Positions 36,944 through 46,776 of a stretch of 64,000 nt of DNA are shown one piece after another. This DNA is from Paraburkholderia phenazinium (lineage in GTDB: Bacteria > Pseudomonadota > Gammaproteobacteria > Burkholderiales > Burkholderiaceae), in assembly GCF_900142845.1 (NCBI RefSeq), contig NZ_FSRU01000001.1, positions 992,001 to 1,056,000 on the forward strand, given 5' to 3'. A program made the translations under genes and the position numbers. Numbering within the stretch: the first letter of the stretch is position 1; every line of letters begins with the position of its first letter. The notes under the pieces were generated by a model. It searched no databases. It saw only the letters and a list, made by a program, of their open reading frames with translations, and was not told the DNA's origin.

Positions 36944-37777
36944 TCAATCGTCGAACAGCCGGCTTTCGCCCGGCTGGCTGCTCGCCTGAGCGTCCAGATC
37001 CATGAACTGCGCGAAGGTCGCCGCCTCCGCCACCATGACGCTGGCGAAGGTCTCATGCAGGAACGCGCCGCTCATCGGAACCTCCGCCCAATCGAGCAGA
37101 TGGCTGGCGTTCGGGAACATGGAATGGTGCGAGGCCCGATAGCGCAGGCGGAACAGCCGCGGCGCAGCGCTGCGCGGCTGGCGCAGATCGGCAATGTTCT
37201 GCACCGAGGCATCGAACACAAAACGAAGCCACGAAGGGTGCGCGGCGCCGGGGTTCTGCGCAATGAATGCCGAGAGCACGAGCAGCACGTACGGAATGTC
37301 CTGCTGGGCGAGCGTGGGGCACGACCACATGTGCAACACGTCGGCTTGCGCAATGCCGTGCGTGAGCCTCACCACGCTGAAACTGGGCACGTGCCGGCGG
37401 ATTTCCGCGAGATGCTGTTGCCAGTGCTGGGCGAACTCGTTGCGGCGCTGATGCCCGAGCGCCGCGTCGTACGGATAGATTGTCGTGAACGTGCTGGTGA
37501 CCGGCAGCATGCTGTTCACGAGCGGACACTGCGCGCGTTCTCCCGCAATGTGAACGAAGTGAGCGGTATGCGCACGGTCCTGCATGTGCGCAGCGTGGAC
37601 GTTTTCGCCACACACGGGGCAGCGCAGCGGCGGGTGCTCGAGCGGATCGTCGCGGCCGGCAGCGTCAAGACACTGCTCAGCGGTGACGCGCCGATGGTCC
37701 GTCGCATCCAGCGCGTACGTCAGGATCGGCTTCTCTTTCATGGTAATGAGCCACGGCTCGCGCGGAGAGACAGGCAT
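36944..37777 (-). CDS. CoiA-like zinc-finger protein of unknown function 1
   Basis: 277 residues from ATG 37777, or 265 from the internal ATG at 37741; neither start has a strong ribosome site. Near the N-terminus, CPVC (C53, C56), AHFVH (H73, H76) and C84 form a likely zinc-binding knuckle like the N-terminal finger of CoiA-type proteins. The C-terminal half shares VPYVLLVLx(G/A)FIA, a VRFxFD-like stretch, LFRL-YR and a final helix with the protein encoded at 58651. There is no signal peptide, membrane span or recognised nuclease motif. Both copies occur only inside the secretion island, so a cytoplasmic role in it is likely, but the function is unknown. Confidence 0.7.
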   Translation of the reverse strand: MPVSPREPWLITMKEKPILTYALDATDHRRVTAEQCLDAAGRDDPLEHPPLRCPVCGENVHAAHMQDRAHTAHFVHIAGERAQCPLVNSMLPVTSTFTTIYPYDAALGHQRRNEFAQHWQQHLAEIRRHVPSFSVVRLTHGIAQADVLHMWSCPTLAQQDIPYVLLVLSAFIAQNPGAAHPSWLRFVFDASVQNIADLRQPRSAAPRLFRLRYRASHHSMFPNASHLLDWAEVPMSGAFLHETFASVMVAEAATFAQFMDLDAQASSQPGESRLFDD

Positions 37778-38004
37778 TTATAAATGTTTCGTCCCGCCAT
37801 AGGCTTCGCTTTTAGTTGATTTAAATGTCGATAATCGTATCCACCGGTCAAGTCTCTTGCGTGAAAGATAGTACGTATACTTTAATTTGACTACGCAACC
37901 GGCATATTTCAGAAAATATGAAAATGGTACTTAAAATTCGACATGCATTTGACGCACGGTGGGCCTAAGTTATCGAAAAATCCGTCTAAAGCGATTTCAT
38001 TCCT
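37778..38004 (+). promoter_or_regulatory. Upstream region of the gspD operon
   Basis: AT-rich. GTACGTATACTTTA (37871-37884) and ACTACGCAACCGGC (37890-37903) are matches to the two halves of the island motif. CATATTT and AAATATG (37903-37920) form an inverted repeat. Presumed promoter and operator of gspDEF and, divergently, of the CoiA-like gene. Confidence 0.5.
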
Positions 38005-40380
38005 ATGAAAGCCACGAGGTCTGGTTGTTCCGGCATCCGTCGCGCAGTGGGCGTATTGTTCGCCGTTGGCGCCATGACCGCGCATGTTGCGCATGCGCAG
38101 GTCAATCTGAGTTTTTCGAATGTCGATATCAGTCAGGTCGCAAGGGCGATCGGCTCCGCGACGGACACGACGATCATCGTCGACCCCCGCGTCAAGGGAC
38201 AGCTCAACATCGTCTCGGACAACCCCGTCAGCAAGGAGCGGGCGCTGAAGACGCTCGAAGCGGCTTTGCGCATGCAGGGATTCGCGCTGCTGCAGGACAA
38301 CGGCATCCTCAAGGTCGTGCCTGAAGCGGACGCGAAGCTGCAGGGCGTGCCTACCTATGTCGGCAATGCGCCGCAGGCGCACGGCGATGTCGTCATCACC
38401 CAGGTCTTCCGCTTGAAGAACGAGTCGGCCACGGCCCTGATGCCGATACTGAGGCCGCTCATCAGCCCGAACAACACCATTGCCGCCTATCCGAACGACA
38501 ACACCCTTGTCGTGACCGACTACGCGGACAACGTGCGCCGCATCGCCGCGATCATTGCCGGCGTCGATTCGGGTGTGTCGCAGCAGGTCGCCGTGGTTCC
38601 GCTCGAGCGTGAGAGTGCTGTGGATCTCGCGCCGATCGTGCAGAAGATGCTCGACCCCAGCGGCATCGGCAATACCGATGCCACACTCAAGGTGGCGGTC
38701 ACCGCGGATCCGCGTCTGAACTCGTTGCTGCTGCGCGCAAGCGATCCGGGGCGGATCAAGGAAGCGAAGGCGTTGATTGCGCAGCTCGACGCGCCGACCC
38801 GCGTGGCCGGCAATATGCATGTGGTGCGGATCCAGAACGCCAATGCGAGCGACCTCGCCAAGGTGTTGCGCGGCATGCTGGGTCAATCGAGCGATTCCGG
38901 TGAGGAGTCCGACAAGTCCAGCTCGCAGAGTTTCAGTCAGGGTAATAGCGGCGTAGGCGGAAGCAGCGGGGCCGGTTCGTCTACCGGTACGCCGGGTTTG
39001 CCGCCGCTGCCCAGTGGCACGAGCGGGACGGGCAGCACGGGCGGCACCGGCGCCTCCGGTTCGGCCTCGGGTAGCGGATCGGGCGCCCAGGGCGGCCTGG
39101 TTGAAGGTGCGCGTGGCGGCGGGGAGGGCGGCGGCATGATCCAGGCGGATCCCGCGACCAACTCGCTGATCATCACGGCGCCCGAGCCGGTGTATCGCAA
39201 CCTGCGGGTGGTGATCGACCAGCTCGACGCGCGGCGCGCGCAGGTCTATATCGAGGCGCTGATTGTGGAGCTGAACTCGAACACCAACGCCAATCTCGGC
39301 ATTCAGTGGCAGGTCGCGAACGGTGCGCTGCTGGCCGGCACCAATCTCGCGACGGGCACGGGTAACAGCATCGTCAACCTGACGGCGGCCGGGAGCACCA
39401 CCGGCCTCGCCGGGACGCTCATCAATCAGGGGCTCCAGCAGGGGCTCAACATCGGTTGGGTGCACAACATTTTCGGGGTGCAGGGACTCGGCGCGTTGCT
39501 GCAGGCGCTCTCGCAGACGGCCGACGCGAACGTGCTGTCGACGCCTAACCTCATCACGCTCGACAACGAGGATGCCAAGATCGTCGTCGGTACGAATGTG
39601 CCGATTCAGACGGGGTCGTATTCGAACCTCACGAGCGGCACCTCGAGTTCGGCATTCAATACCTACGACCGCGTCGACGTCGGGCTGACGCTGCACGTCA
39701 AGCCGCAGATCACCGCCGGTGGTGTTCTCAAGCTGCAGCTCTACACCGAAGACTCGGCCATCGTGAACGGCACGACCAACGCGACGGCGTTCCCCGCCGG
39801 TCCCGAGTTCACCAAGCGTTCGCTCCAGTCGACCGTGCTTGCGGATAACGGCGAAATCATCGTGCTGGGTGGTCTGATGCAGGACAACTACCAGGTCAGC
39901 AACAGCAAGGTGCCACTGCTCGGCGATATTCCGTGGATCGGCCAACTGTTTCGCTCGGAATCGAAGAGTCGCAACAAGACCAACCTGATGGTGTTCCTGC
40001 GTCCCGTGATCATCAGCGATAACGATACTGCGCGGGCCGTCACGGAGAACCGTTACGACTACATCCAGGGTGTGCAGGGCGCGTACAAGTCGGATAACAA
40101 CCTGATCAAGGACAAGGACGATCCGGTGGTGCCGCCGATGCCGCTCGGCCCGGCCGAGGGCGGCGCGCCCGCGATGAACCTGTTCAATCTGGATCAGATG
40201 CGCCGGCAGCAGCCCGGCGGCGCGCCCGTGCCGGTGACGAATGGTGGTGCGGTTCAGACCAATCCTGTGACCGTTGGGCCTTCTACCGCTTCGCCTTTGC
40301 CGGCTACGAACGGCGCGGCTGTTCAGACCAACCCGGTCACGGTCGCGCCGGCTAACACCACATCTGGAGCGCAGCCGTGA
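38005..40380 (+). CDS. gspD: Type II secretion outer-membrane secretin GspD
   Basis: 791 residues with a signal peptide (about 1-32, ending AHAQ). The N0 domain (VNLSFSNVDISQVARAIG) and N1-N3 domains follow. The C-terminal secretin domain shows VPIQTG and the signature region GGLMQDNYQVSNSKVPLLGD followed by IPWIGQLF. The channel multimer lets folded exoproteins cross the outer membrane. A Gly/Ser/Thr-rich insert of about 70 residues (roughly 295-375) lies within N3. The C-terminus has an imperfectly duplicated TNG-AVQTNPVTV segment. The stop overlaps gspE (GTGA). No pilotin gene was seen in the window. Confidence 0.96.
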   Translation: MKATRSGCSGIRRAVGVLFAVGAMTAHVAHAQVNLSFSNVDISQVARAIGSATDTTIIVDPRVKGQLNIVSDNPVSKERALKTLEAALRMQGFALLQDNGILKVVPEADAKLQGVPTYVGNAPQAHGDVVITQVFRLKNESATALMPILRPLISPNNTIAAYPNDNTLVVTDYADNVRRIAAIIAGVDSGVSQQVAVVPLERESAVDLAPIVQKMLDPSGIGNTDATLKVAVTADPRLNSLLLRASDPGRIKEAKALIAQLDAPTRVAGNMHVVRIQNANASDLAKVLRGMLGQSSDSGEESDKSSSQSFSQGNSGVGGSSGAGSSTGTPGLPPLPSGTSGTGSTGGTGASGSASGSGSGAQGGLVEGARGGGEGGGMIQADPATNSLIITAPEPVYRNLRVVIDQLDARRAQVYIEALIVELNSNTNANLGIQWQVANGALLAGTNLATGTGNSIVNLTAAGSTTGLAGTLINQGLQQGLNIGWVHNIFGVQGLGALLQALSQTADANVLSTPNLITLDNEDAKIVVGTNVPIQTGSYSNLTSGTSSSAFNTYDRVDVGLTLHVKPQITAGGVLKLQLYTEDSAIVNGTTNATAFPAGPEFTKRSLQSTVLADNGEIIVLGGLMQDNYQVSNSKVPLLGDIPWIGQLFRSESKSRNKTNLMVFLRPVIISDNDTARAVTENRYDYIQGVQGAYKSDNNLIKDKDDPVVPPMPLGPAEGGAPAMNLFNLDQMRRQQPGGAPVPVTNGGAVQTNPVTVGPSTASPLPATNGAAVQTNPVTVAPANTTSGAQP

Positions 40381-42014
40381 GCACGCTGTCTACGTTGCCG
40401 TCGGGCTTGGCGTCGTCAGCGGTGGCGCGAGCCGATGCTGCGGCGGTTCCGTCCGCAGCGGTGCCGTTTGTGGCCGCTGACGTCGCCGTGGCGGAGCACG
40501 CCTCGCACACCGAACACACCGAACGCATCGCACCGTCTGCAGTCGCGGCGCGTCTCGTGCCTTACGGCTTTGCGCGCGCCGGTCAGATTCTGGTGGCGCA
40601 CCAGCATGCCGACGGCCTCGAAGTCTGGATCAGCGAGCGCACCAGCGATGCCGCGCTCGCCGAAGTCGCACGCAATTTCGGCGCGCTTTCCGTCGTGCGT
40701 CTGCCGGCCGACGAACTCGCGCTGGCGATCAACCAGGCCTATGCGCGCCAGGATGGCAGCGCGGCGCAGGTGGTCGGTGAAGTGGAAGGCGAAGTCGATC
40801 TCTCCCGCTTAATGCAGGAGATTCCCGAGGTCGAGGATCTGCTCGAATCGGAAGACGACGCGCCGATCATCCGCATGATCAACGCGCTGCTCACGCAGGC
40901 GGCGCGCGAACAGGCGTCGGACATTCACATCGAGCCGTTCGAGAATGCCTCGGTGGTGCGCTTTCGCGTGGACGGTACGCTGCGCGACGTGGTACGGCCG
41001 AAGAAGGCGCTGCACGGCGCACTGATCTCGCGGATCAAGATCATGGCGCAGCTCGACATCGCCGAAAAGCGTTTGCCGCAGGATGGCCGGATCACGCTGC
41101 GGGTGGGCGGGCGGCCAGTGGACGTGCGGGTGTCAACCCTGCCGACCGGACACGGCGAGCGCGCCGTGCTGCGTCTGCTCGAGAAGGACGCCTCGCGCCT
41201 GAACCTCGCAGCGCTAGGCATGGCCGCGGACACGCTCGTGAAATTCGACAAGCTGATCGGGCGCCCGCACGGCATCGTGCTGGTGACCGGGCCAACCGGT
41301 TCGGGCAAAACGACCACGCTGTATGCGTCGATGTCGCGACTCGAAACCACGACGAGCAACATCATGACCGTCGAAGACCCGATCGAATACGATCTGTCGG
41401 GGATTGGCCAGACGCAGGTCAACGAGCGCATCGGCATGACCTTCGCGCGGGCGCTGCGCTCGATTCTGCGGCAGGACCCGGACATCATCATGATCGGCGA
41501 AATCCGCGACCTCGAAACGGCGCAGATCGCCGTGCAGGCATCGCTGACGGGTCACCTCGTGCTGGCGACGCTGCATACGAACGATGCCGCATCAGCTGTA
41601 ACGCGTCTCGCGGACATGGGCGTGGAACCCTATCTGCTGGCATCTTCCCTGCTCGGCATACTCGCGCAACGCCTCGTGCGGCAGCTTTGCCCTGCTTGCA
41701 AGGAAGAGCGTGTCGAAGACGACGGCGAAGCACAAAGAGCAGAAGGAGCAGAAGCTCAAAGCCGCACCCAGTGGCATCCGGTGGGATGCGAGCGTTGCGG
41801 GCAATCGGGCTATGCAGGACGGCGCGGCGTCTACGAGCTTCTGTTGATGGACGACGACATCCGTCCGCTGGTCCATCGCAACGCCGCGGATGCGGAGATT
41901 TTCGCGGCGGCGCGCGCGCAGGGCATGCGTACGCTGCGCGAGGACGCGAACCGGTGGCTCGAAACCGGGCGCACCTCGCTCGAAGAAGTGCTACGTGTGA
42001 CGGGGGGAGAATAG
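40377..42014 (+). CDS. gspE: Type II secretion ATPase GspE
   Basis: 545 residues. The GTG start overlaps the gspD stop. An Ala-rich N-terminal extension of about 50 residues precedes the usual T2SSE N-domain. The ATPase core has Walker A GPTGSGKT (305-312, K311), an Asp box and Walker B region ([11 protein letters not shown], then [14 protein letters not shown]), and a His box (LATLHTNDA). Two CxxC pairs (CPAC and CERC) form the zinc knuckle, here with a Glu/Ala-rich insert between them. It powers pseudopilus assembly at the inner membrane with GspL and GspF. Confidence 0.96.
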   Translation: MSTLSTLPSGLASSAVARADAAAVPSAAVPFVAADVAVAEHASHTEHTERIAPSAVAARLVPYGFARAGQILVAHQHADGLEVWISERTSDAALAEVARNFGALSVVRLPADELALAINQAYARQDGSAAQVVGEVEGEVDLSRLMQEIPEVEDLLESEDDAPIIRMINALLTQAAREQASDIHIEPFENASVVRFRVDGTLRDVVRPKKALHGALISRIKIMAQLDIAEKRLPQDGRITLRVGGRPVDVRVSTLPTGHGERAVLRLLEKDASRLNLAALGMAADTLVKFDKLIGRPHGIVLVTGPTGSGKTTTLYASMSRLETTTSNIMTVEDPIEYDLSGIGQTQVNERIGMTFARALRSILRQDPDIIMIGEIRDLETAQIAVQASLTGHLVLATLHTNDAASAVTRLADMGVEPYLLASSLLGILAQRLVRQLCPACKEERVEDDGEAQRAEGAEAQSRTQWHPVGCERCGQSGYAGRRGVYELLLMDDDIRPLVHRNAADAEIFAAARAQGMRTLREDANRWLETGRTSLEEVLRVTGGE

Positions 42015-42018
42015 AACG

Positions 42019-43236
42019 ATGCCGGCATTCCGTTTCGAAGCGATCGACCACGCGGGCAAGACGAAGAAGGGCGTGCTCGATGCCGATAGCGCCCGCAATG
42101 CGCGCTCCGCGTTACGCACGCAGGGCCTGACGCCCATGGTGGTCGAAGCGGCGGGCGCGCGCTCGCGCGGTTCGCAGACACAACGGCTGGCAGGCGGCAG
42201 GCGACTGTCGCAACGCGAGCAGGCGATTCTCACGCGCCAGATGGCAAGCCTGCTGATTGCCGGCCTGCCGCTCGACGAAACCCTGGCTGTCCTGAGCGAA
42301 CAGTCGGAGCGCGAGTATATCCGCGAACTGATGGCGGCGATCCGCAGCGAGGTGCTGGGCGGTCACTCGTTTGCCAACGGGCTGTCGCAGCATCCAAAAG
42401 ATTTCCCCGAAATCTACCGGGCGCTGGTGGCCGCGGGTGAACACACCGGCAAGCTCGGTCTGGTGCTCTCGCGGCTTGCCGACTACATCGAACAGAGCAA
42501 CGCACTCAAGCAGAAGATCATGCTTGCCTTCACCTACCCGGCGGTGGTGACCTGCATCGCGTTCGGCATCGTGACCTTCCTGCTCAGTTATGTCGTGCCG
42601 CAGGTAGCCAACGTCTTCGTCAGCACCAAGCAGCAGTTACCGTTTCTGACGGTGATGATGCTGGCGCTCTCCGGCTACATCCGGCACTGGTGGTGGGCGA
42701 CCTTGATAGGCGTGGCGGCCGTGATATGGCTCGTGCGACAAGTGCTTGCCCAGCCGGGGCCGCGGCTCGCATTCGACCGCTGGGCGCTTACCGCGCCGCT
42801 GTTCGGCAAGCTGGTGCGCGGCTACAACACCGTGCGCTTTGCCAGCACGCTGGGCATCCTCAGCGCGGCGGGCGTGCCGATTCTGCGCGCCTTGCAGGCC
42901 GCGGGCGAAACGCTCAGCAATCGGGCGATGCACGCCAACATCGAAGACGCCATCGTGCGAGTGCGCGAGGGCACGTCGCTCTCACGCGCGTTGGGCAACA
43001 CGAAGACGTTTCCGCCGGTGCTGGTGCACCTGATCCGCTCCGGCGAAGCGACCGGCGACGTGACCAGCATGCTCGATCGCGCTTCGGATGGCGAGTCCCG
43101 CGAGCTCGAACGCAGGACGATGTTTCTCACCAGCCTGCTCGAGCCGCTGCTGATTCTCGCGATGGGCGGCGTCGTGCTGGTGATCGTGCTGGCGGTGATG
43201 ATGCCGATTATCGAACTGAACAACCTGGTGCAGTGA
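42019..43236 (+). CDS. gspF: Type II secretion inner-membrane platform protein GspF
   Basis: 405 residues, normal length. Two T2SSF domains each carry a cytoplasmic helical bundle and a membrane helix (AFTYPAVVTCIAFGIVTFLL and, at the end, LLILAMGGVVLVIVLAVMMP). GEHTGKLGLVLSRLADYIEQ and the RSGEATGDV element are family hallmarks. It begins four bases after gspE and ends 13 bases before the convergent gspC. It forms the membrane platform around which GspE drives pseudopilin extrusion. Confidence 0.96.
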   Translation: MPAFRFEAIDHAGKTKKGVLDADSARNARSALRTQGLTPMVVEAAGARSRGSQTQRLAGGRRLSQREQAILTRQMASLLIAGLPLDETLAVLSEQSEREYIRELMAAIRSEVLGGHSFANGLSQHPKDFPEIYRALVAAGEHTGKLGLVLSRLADYIEQSNALKQKIMLAFTYPAVVTCIAFGIVTFLLSYVVPQVANVFVSTKQQLPFLTVMMLALSGYIRHWWWATLIGVAAVIWLVRQVLAQPGPRLAFDRWALTAPLFGKLVRGYNTVRFASTLGILSAAGVPILRALQAAGETLSNRAMHANIEDAIVRVREGTSLSRALGNTKTFPPVLVHLIRSGEATGDVTSMLDRASDGESRELERRTMFLTSLLEPLLILAMGGVVLVIVLAVMMPIIELNNLVQ

Positions 43237-43249
43237 CGTGTCCGCTTGC

Positions 43250-43684
43250 TCAGCGTACGAAGCCGTCCGGATTGGCGGCGGCAGGCAGGGTGATTTCGCG
43301 CTGAATGCCGTCGTGATCGAGGACGATCGAGTGCGCACGGACTTCGCTCAGCGTGGTGGAGTCGTCAAGCCGGCCTTTGAGCGGAACGACGCGAGCAGGA
43401 TCGCCGCCGACGCTGACGATCGCAGCGGCATGGCCCGGATCGAAGGCGAGGATGCCGAGCAGTTGCACCTGATCGTGGCGGCCGCTATCGGGCTGGGCGC
43501 CGAACAGCGTGGCGCCGGCCGCTGCATCGAGCGGGGCCGGTGGCGCCGGGTGCGAGAGGGGGACGACGGGCGTCGCGTGAAAGGCCCATGTCCACCAGCC
43601 GACGACGCCGATGAACAGGACGGCCGAAGCGCCCGATGCGAGCGTAGTGGGAGACGTGAGCGGTTGCAGGAGAGAGCGGGGCAT
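43250..43684 (-). CDS. gspC: Type II secretion inner-membrane protein GspC (inverted)
   Basis: 144 residues from ATG 43684; no strong ribosome site is seen and in-frame starts further upstream exist. A single membrane helix (ASAVLFIGVVGWWTWAF) is followed by a Pro/Ala linker and the periplasmic homology region (LGILAFDPGHAAAIVSVGG, VVPLKG, then DHDGIQREITLP). This is the short GspC type lacking a PDZ or coiled-coil end. It links the inner-membrane platform to the secretin N0 domain. Inversion between gspF and gspG is known from Burkholderia gsp loci, which supports the host assignment. Confidence 0.88.
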   Translation of the reverse strand: MPRSLLQPLTSPTTLASGASAVLFIGVVGWWTWAFHATPVVPLSHPAPPAPLDAAAGATLFGAQPDSGRHDQVQLLGILAFDPGHAAAIVSVGGDPARVVPLKGRLDDSTTLSEVRAHSIVLDHDGIQREITLPAAANPDGFVR

Positions 43685-43805
43685 GGTGCGGCTCGGCTTG
43701 GAGGAGGAGTGGGGTGCCGCGTTCTCCGGTCGTACGCGGTGCGTGTCGACGGAGGGGCGTGGCGCTAGAGGACACTTCGCATTTTTGGACGGGGAAAGTG
43801 AATCC

Positions 43806-44291
43806 ATGATGACTGAACTGAAGATAAGCATGACTGATCGTTTGCAACACTCCGGGAAAGACGGTGTGAAGCGGCGCCGCCAGCGCGGTTTTACGCTCAT
43901 CGAGATCATGGTGGTGATCGCGATTCTGGGCATTCTCGCCGCATTGATCGTGCCGAAGATCATGAGCCGGCCCGACGAGGCGCGTCGTGTCGCAGCGAAG
44001 CAGGATATCGGCACGATCATGCAGGCGCTCAATCTCTATCGGCTCGACAACGGCCGCTATCCGAGCGGCGACCAGGGGCTGCGCGCGCTGGTCGAGAAGC
44101 CTTCCACGGATCCGGTGCCGAACAACTGGAAGGATGGCGGATACCTCGAACGCCTGCCCAACGATCCATGGGGCAACGCCTATCAGTATCTGAACCCGGG
44201 GGTGCACGGCGCGATCGACGTGTTCAGCTACGGCGCGGACGGCAAGCCGGGTGGGGAGGGCAACGATGCAGACATCGGCTCGTGGGAGTAG
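43806..44291 (+). CDS. gspG: Type II secretion major pseudopilin GspG
   Basis: 161 residues from ATG 43806, preceded by GGGGAAAG; ATGs at 43809 and 43830 are also in frame. A long basic leader ends RRRQRG, followed by FTLIEIMVVIAILGILAALI with Glu5. The C-terminal pseudopilin domain has the calcium-loop pattern (DPWGNAYQYLNPG, then FSYGADGKPGGEGNDADIGS). GspG subunits build the pseudopilus that works the secretin. It overlaps gspH, starts divergently from gspC, and heads the GHLM unit. Confidence 0.95.
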   Translation: MMTELKISMTDRLQHSGKDGVKRRRQRGFTLIEIMVVIAILGILAALIVPKIMSRPDEARRVAAKQDIGTIMQALNLYRLDNGRYPSGDQGLRALVEKPSTDPVPNNWKDGGYLERLPNDPWGNAYQYLNPGVHGAIDVFSYGADGKPGGEGNDADIGSWE

Positions 44292-44814
44292 CGTGGGCCG
44301 CCACGACGCGCTTCGGGCGCGTGGGGGCCCAGGCTGTCGCGTCTCGCGGCGGCGGCCGTCAGCCGGTTTCACGCTGATCGAAATGCTCGTGGTGCTGTTG
44401 ATTGCGGGCTTGCTGATCGCCATCGTCGCCCTGGCGCCGACACGCAACCGCCGCACGGATCTCGCCGAGGAGGCGCAACGTCTCGCGACGATGCTCGAAT
44501 CCGCGGACGACCAGGCCGAGGTGCGCTCCGCATCCATCGCATGGGAGCCCGTCAACGGCGGCTACCGCTTCGATCAACGCGCCGAGGATGGCACGTGGCA
44601 CCCGATTGCCGACGACGTGCTCGGGCCGCATCGCTGGGGGACCGAAATGACGGACGTGTCGATCCGCTTCACGGGCAGCGGCAACGCGACGCCGCGCATC
44701 GTCTTCGGCGACGAGAGCATCGACGTGCCCGTCACGGTGACGCTCGACTCGGATGGCGTGCGTCTGCAGGTGGTGGGCACGGGGATCGGCAGTTTTGCGG
44801 TGCGCAGACCATGA
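44266..44814 (+). CDS. gspH: Type II secretion minor pseudopilin GspH
   Basis: 182 residues from ATG 44266, which has GGGGAGGG at good distance and lies inside the end of gspG. The leader is unusually long and Arg-rich and ends SAG, followed by FTLIEMLVVLLIAGLLIAIV with Glu5. A beta-sandwich domain follows. It overlaps gspL by ATGA. GspH joins the pseudopilus shaft below the tip proteins I, J and K, whose genes lie elsewhere in the window. Confidence 0.92.
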   Translation: MQTSARGSSVGRHDALRARGGPGCRVSRRRPSAGFTLIEMLVVLLIAGLLIAIVALAPTRNRRTDLAEEAQRLATMLESADDQAEVRSASIAWEPVNGGYRFDQRAEDGTWHPIADDVLGPHRWGTEMTDVSIRFTGSGNATPRIVFGDESIDVPVTVTLDSDGVRLQVVGTGIGSFAVRRP

Positions 44815-46241
44815 CGCGAACCTTGGGGGCGACGCCTCGAACCGCTTCGTCAGGCGCGCGCGCGGCGAGCCTGATCGTGCTGCTGCCTTCGAGCGATCTG
44901 ATCGCGCCGGCCGGCTGGCCAGCGACGCCGATGCCGTTTGCGCTGCTCGGGCGCAAGAGCGAGATGCTGCGCGCGGGACATGCTCCGTTCGACGCATTGC
45001 CGCAGGCCGGGGAGACGGTGTTGATCTTCGCGGCGCGCGATACGCTGATGCTGCACACGAAGGTCCCGCCGGTGACCGGGCCGCGGCTGCGGCGGGTACT
45101 GCCGAACATCGTCGAGGAGCATCTGATTCAGGAGGCGCAGCGTTGCCACGTGGCAGTCGATCCGGTCTTGCCGACGCCGGAGGCCGATCTGCGCTGTCTG
45201 GCGGTGATCGACCGGGAGTGGTTCACGTCGGTACTCGAGCGCTTCGCCGCGGCCGGGCATCGGCGCGTGCGAGCGGTGCCGCTGATCCGATGCATTCCGT
45301 TGCCGGAGGTGACGCCGCTCGCTGAACCGGAGGACGTGGCTTCAGATGCTGAGGCGCCCGTTCCTTCGATTGCAGACGCAGTTGCCGACGACACCGTTCC
45401 AGCAGCCGCCAGCGTGCTGATCGTGCGACGCCAGTCCGGTCAGTCGGTTGACGGTGCATTCGCGGAAGCGGAAGCGGAAGAAGACCGCTCCGAGTGGGTG
45501 GAACTCGCGCTCAGGCAAGATTCGCTCGGCCTTGGCATGAGCGTGAAGGCTGCACAACTGGACACCACGCTTGCGGAGTTGGCGCAGCGCCAACCGCTTG
45601 AGGTCTACGCGCTGACGCTCGACGAGGATGGCGAACCGTCGCACGCGGTCGTACCCGCCACGTTAGCCGGGCAACGGACCTTGCCGCTGGCGCGCGTCGC
45701 GTGCGCTGCGCTCGCTTGCCGCTTCAACCTCTGCCAGTTCGAACTGGCCAATCCGGGCGGTAATCATGCCGCAGCGGCCGGACTCAAGCCATGGCGCGTG
45801 TCGCTTGGTTTGCTGGCGGCTTCGGTTGTGGTGTCGATCGTTGCCCTGAACGTGCAGTGGTGGCAGTTGCGGCATCGCCGCGACGCGCTGGAAACCCAGA
45901 TGACGCAAATGGTGCAGACGGCGTTTCCGGGCACGGCGATGGTCCTCGGTCCGCACGAGCAGATGACGCTCGACCTGGCCCGTCTGCGCGGCACGGCAGG
46001 GCAACTGCGTGCGGACGATTTTCTGGCGCTGGCGGCGTCGCTGGCGCATGCGCTCGGTCCGATTCCGTCGCTTGCTATCGCTGAGATCGATTACAACGGC
46101 GGCTCATTAGAGGTGAGCTTCAAACCCGGCACCGAAATCGACGAGGGCGGCTTCAAAGGCCGTCTCGCGACCAACGGCCTGTCCGTAGAGGAGGAAGACG
46201 GCAAATGGAAGCTCAGATCCGCGCCATCAAGGCCGCGCTGA
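44811..46241 (+). CDS. gspL: Type II secretion inner-membrane protein GspL
   Basis: 476 residues from ATG 44811, overlapping the gspH stop; the frame is open further upstream but only through antisense-like Arg-rich sequence. The N-terminal part is the cytoplasmic actin-like GspL domain (SLIVLLPSSDLI, LPNIVEEHLIQEAQRCHVAV). It is interrupted by an acidic, Ala/Glu-rich stretch near 165-225. One membrane helix (LGLLAASVVVSIVALNVQWW) lies near residue 335, and a periplasmic ferredoxin-like domain ends the protein. GspL recruits GspE to the membrane and pairs with GspM. Confidence 0.92.
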   Translation: MTRTLGATPRTASSGARAASLIVLLPSSDLIAPAGWPATPMPFALLGRKSEMLRAGHAPFDALPQAGETVLIFAARDTLMLHTKVPPVTGPRLRRVLPNIVEEHLIQEAQRCHVAVDPVLPTPEADLRCLAVIDREWFTSVLERFAAAGHRRVRAVPLIRCIPLPEVTPLAEPEDVASDAEAPVPSIADAVADDTVPAAASVLIVRRQSGQSVDGAFAEAEAEEDRSEWVELALRQDSLGLGMSVKAAQLDTTLAELAQRQPLEVYALTLDEDGEPSHAVVPATLAGQRTLPLARVACAALACRFNLCQFELANPGGNHAAAAGLKPWRVSLGLLAASVVVSIVALNVQWWQLRHRRDALETQMTQMVQTAFPGTAMVLGPHEQMTLDLARLRGTAGQLRADDFLALAASLAHALGPIPSLAIAEIDYNGGSLEVSFKPGTEIDEGGFKGRLATNGLSVEEEDGKWKLRSAPSRPR

Positions 46242-46717
46242 CGGAGTGGTTCGAGGCTCGCGAGCCGCGAGAAAAGCGGCTGCTGGTAGCGGGTGGCGCG
46301 CTCCTCGCCGTGGTGCTGCTGTATAGCCTGTTGTGGGCGCCGGCCTGGGATGGTTGCAGCCGCATCAGGGCGAGCTTGCCGCTGCTTCAGGACGAAGTGG
46401 CGCAGATGCAGACGCAACTCGACGAGGTGCGCAGTCTCAAAGGCGCTGCCGCGATCCGCGCGCCACAGGGCCTCGCATTGCGCGACGCGTTGACTACCTC
46501 GCTGTCGCAGGCGGGCATCCCCGCACCGCAGATCACGGTGCTGGGCAAGGGTGTGCAGGTGGAAGTGAAGAACGTGCCGTTCGGCGTGTGGATGGGGTGG
46601 CTCGACGAGGTGCGGCGTTCGGATCACGTGCGCGTGGTGAGCGCGCATGCAACCGGCGAGGCGCAGCCGGGTCATGCCAATGTTTCCGTGACGGTGCAGC
46701 CGGCTGCGGAGCAGTGA
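46205..46717 (+). CDS. gspM: Type II secretion inner-membrane protein GspM
   Basis: 170 residues, starting 37 bases inside the end of gspL. A short cytoplasmic part is followed by one membrane helix (RLLVAGGALLAVVLLYSLLW), a coiled segment and a small periplasmic domain (ITVLGKGVQVEVKNVPFGVW). This is the usual layout of GspM, the partner of GspL. It is the last gene of this T2SS block; no gspN follows, and a strong hairpin begins six bases after the stop. Confidence 0.92.
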   Translation: MEAQIRAIKAALTEWFEAREPREKRLLVAGGALLAVVLLYSLLWAPAWDGCSRIRASLPLLQDEVAQMQTQLDEVRSLKGAAAIRAPQGLALRDALTTSLSQAGIPAPQITVLGKGVQVEVKNVPFGVWMGWLDEVRRSDHVRVVSAHATGEAQPGHANVSVTVQPAAEQ

Positions 46718-46722
46718 CGATT

Positions 46723-46776
46723 TTTAATCTGACGAATGCACGGGAGGAGGACGAATCCTCCAGGTCGGAGATTAAA
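46723..46776 (+). other. Nested hairpin directly after gspM
   Basis: TTTAATCT (46723-46730) pairs with AGATTAAA (46769-46776), and inside it GGAGGA (46746-46751) pairs with TCCTCC (46756-46761) across CGAA. No T-run follows. It may be a transcript-end hairpin, an attenuator or a structured RNA. Confidence 0.5.

Noticed and set aside
38875..39120. Gly/Ser/Thr-rich stretch in gspD as a sign of frameshift or foreign insert
   Set aside because: The reading frame is intact and low-complexity loops in the N3 region occur in other secretins.
37909..39945. Minus-strand open frame of 678 codons opposite gspD
   Set aside because: Antisense artefact of GC-rich codons; gspD is unambiguous on the plus strand.
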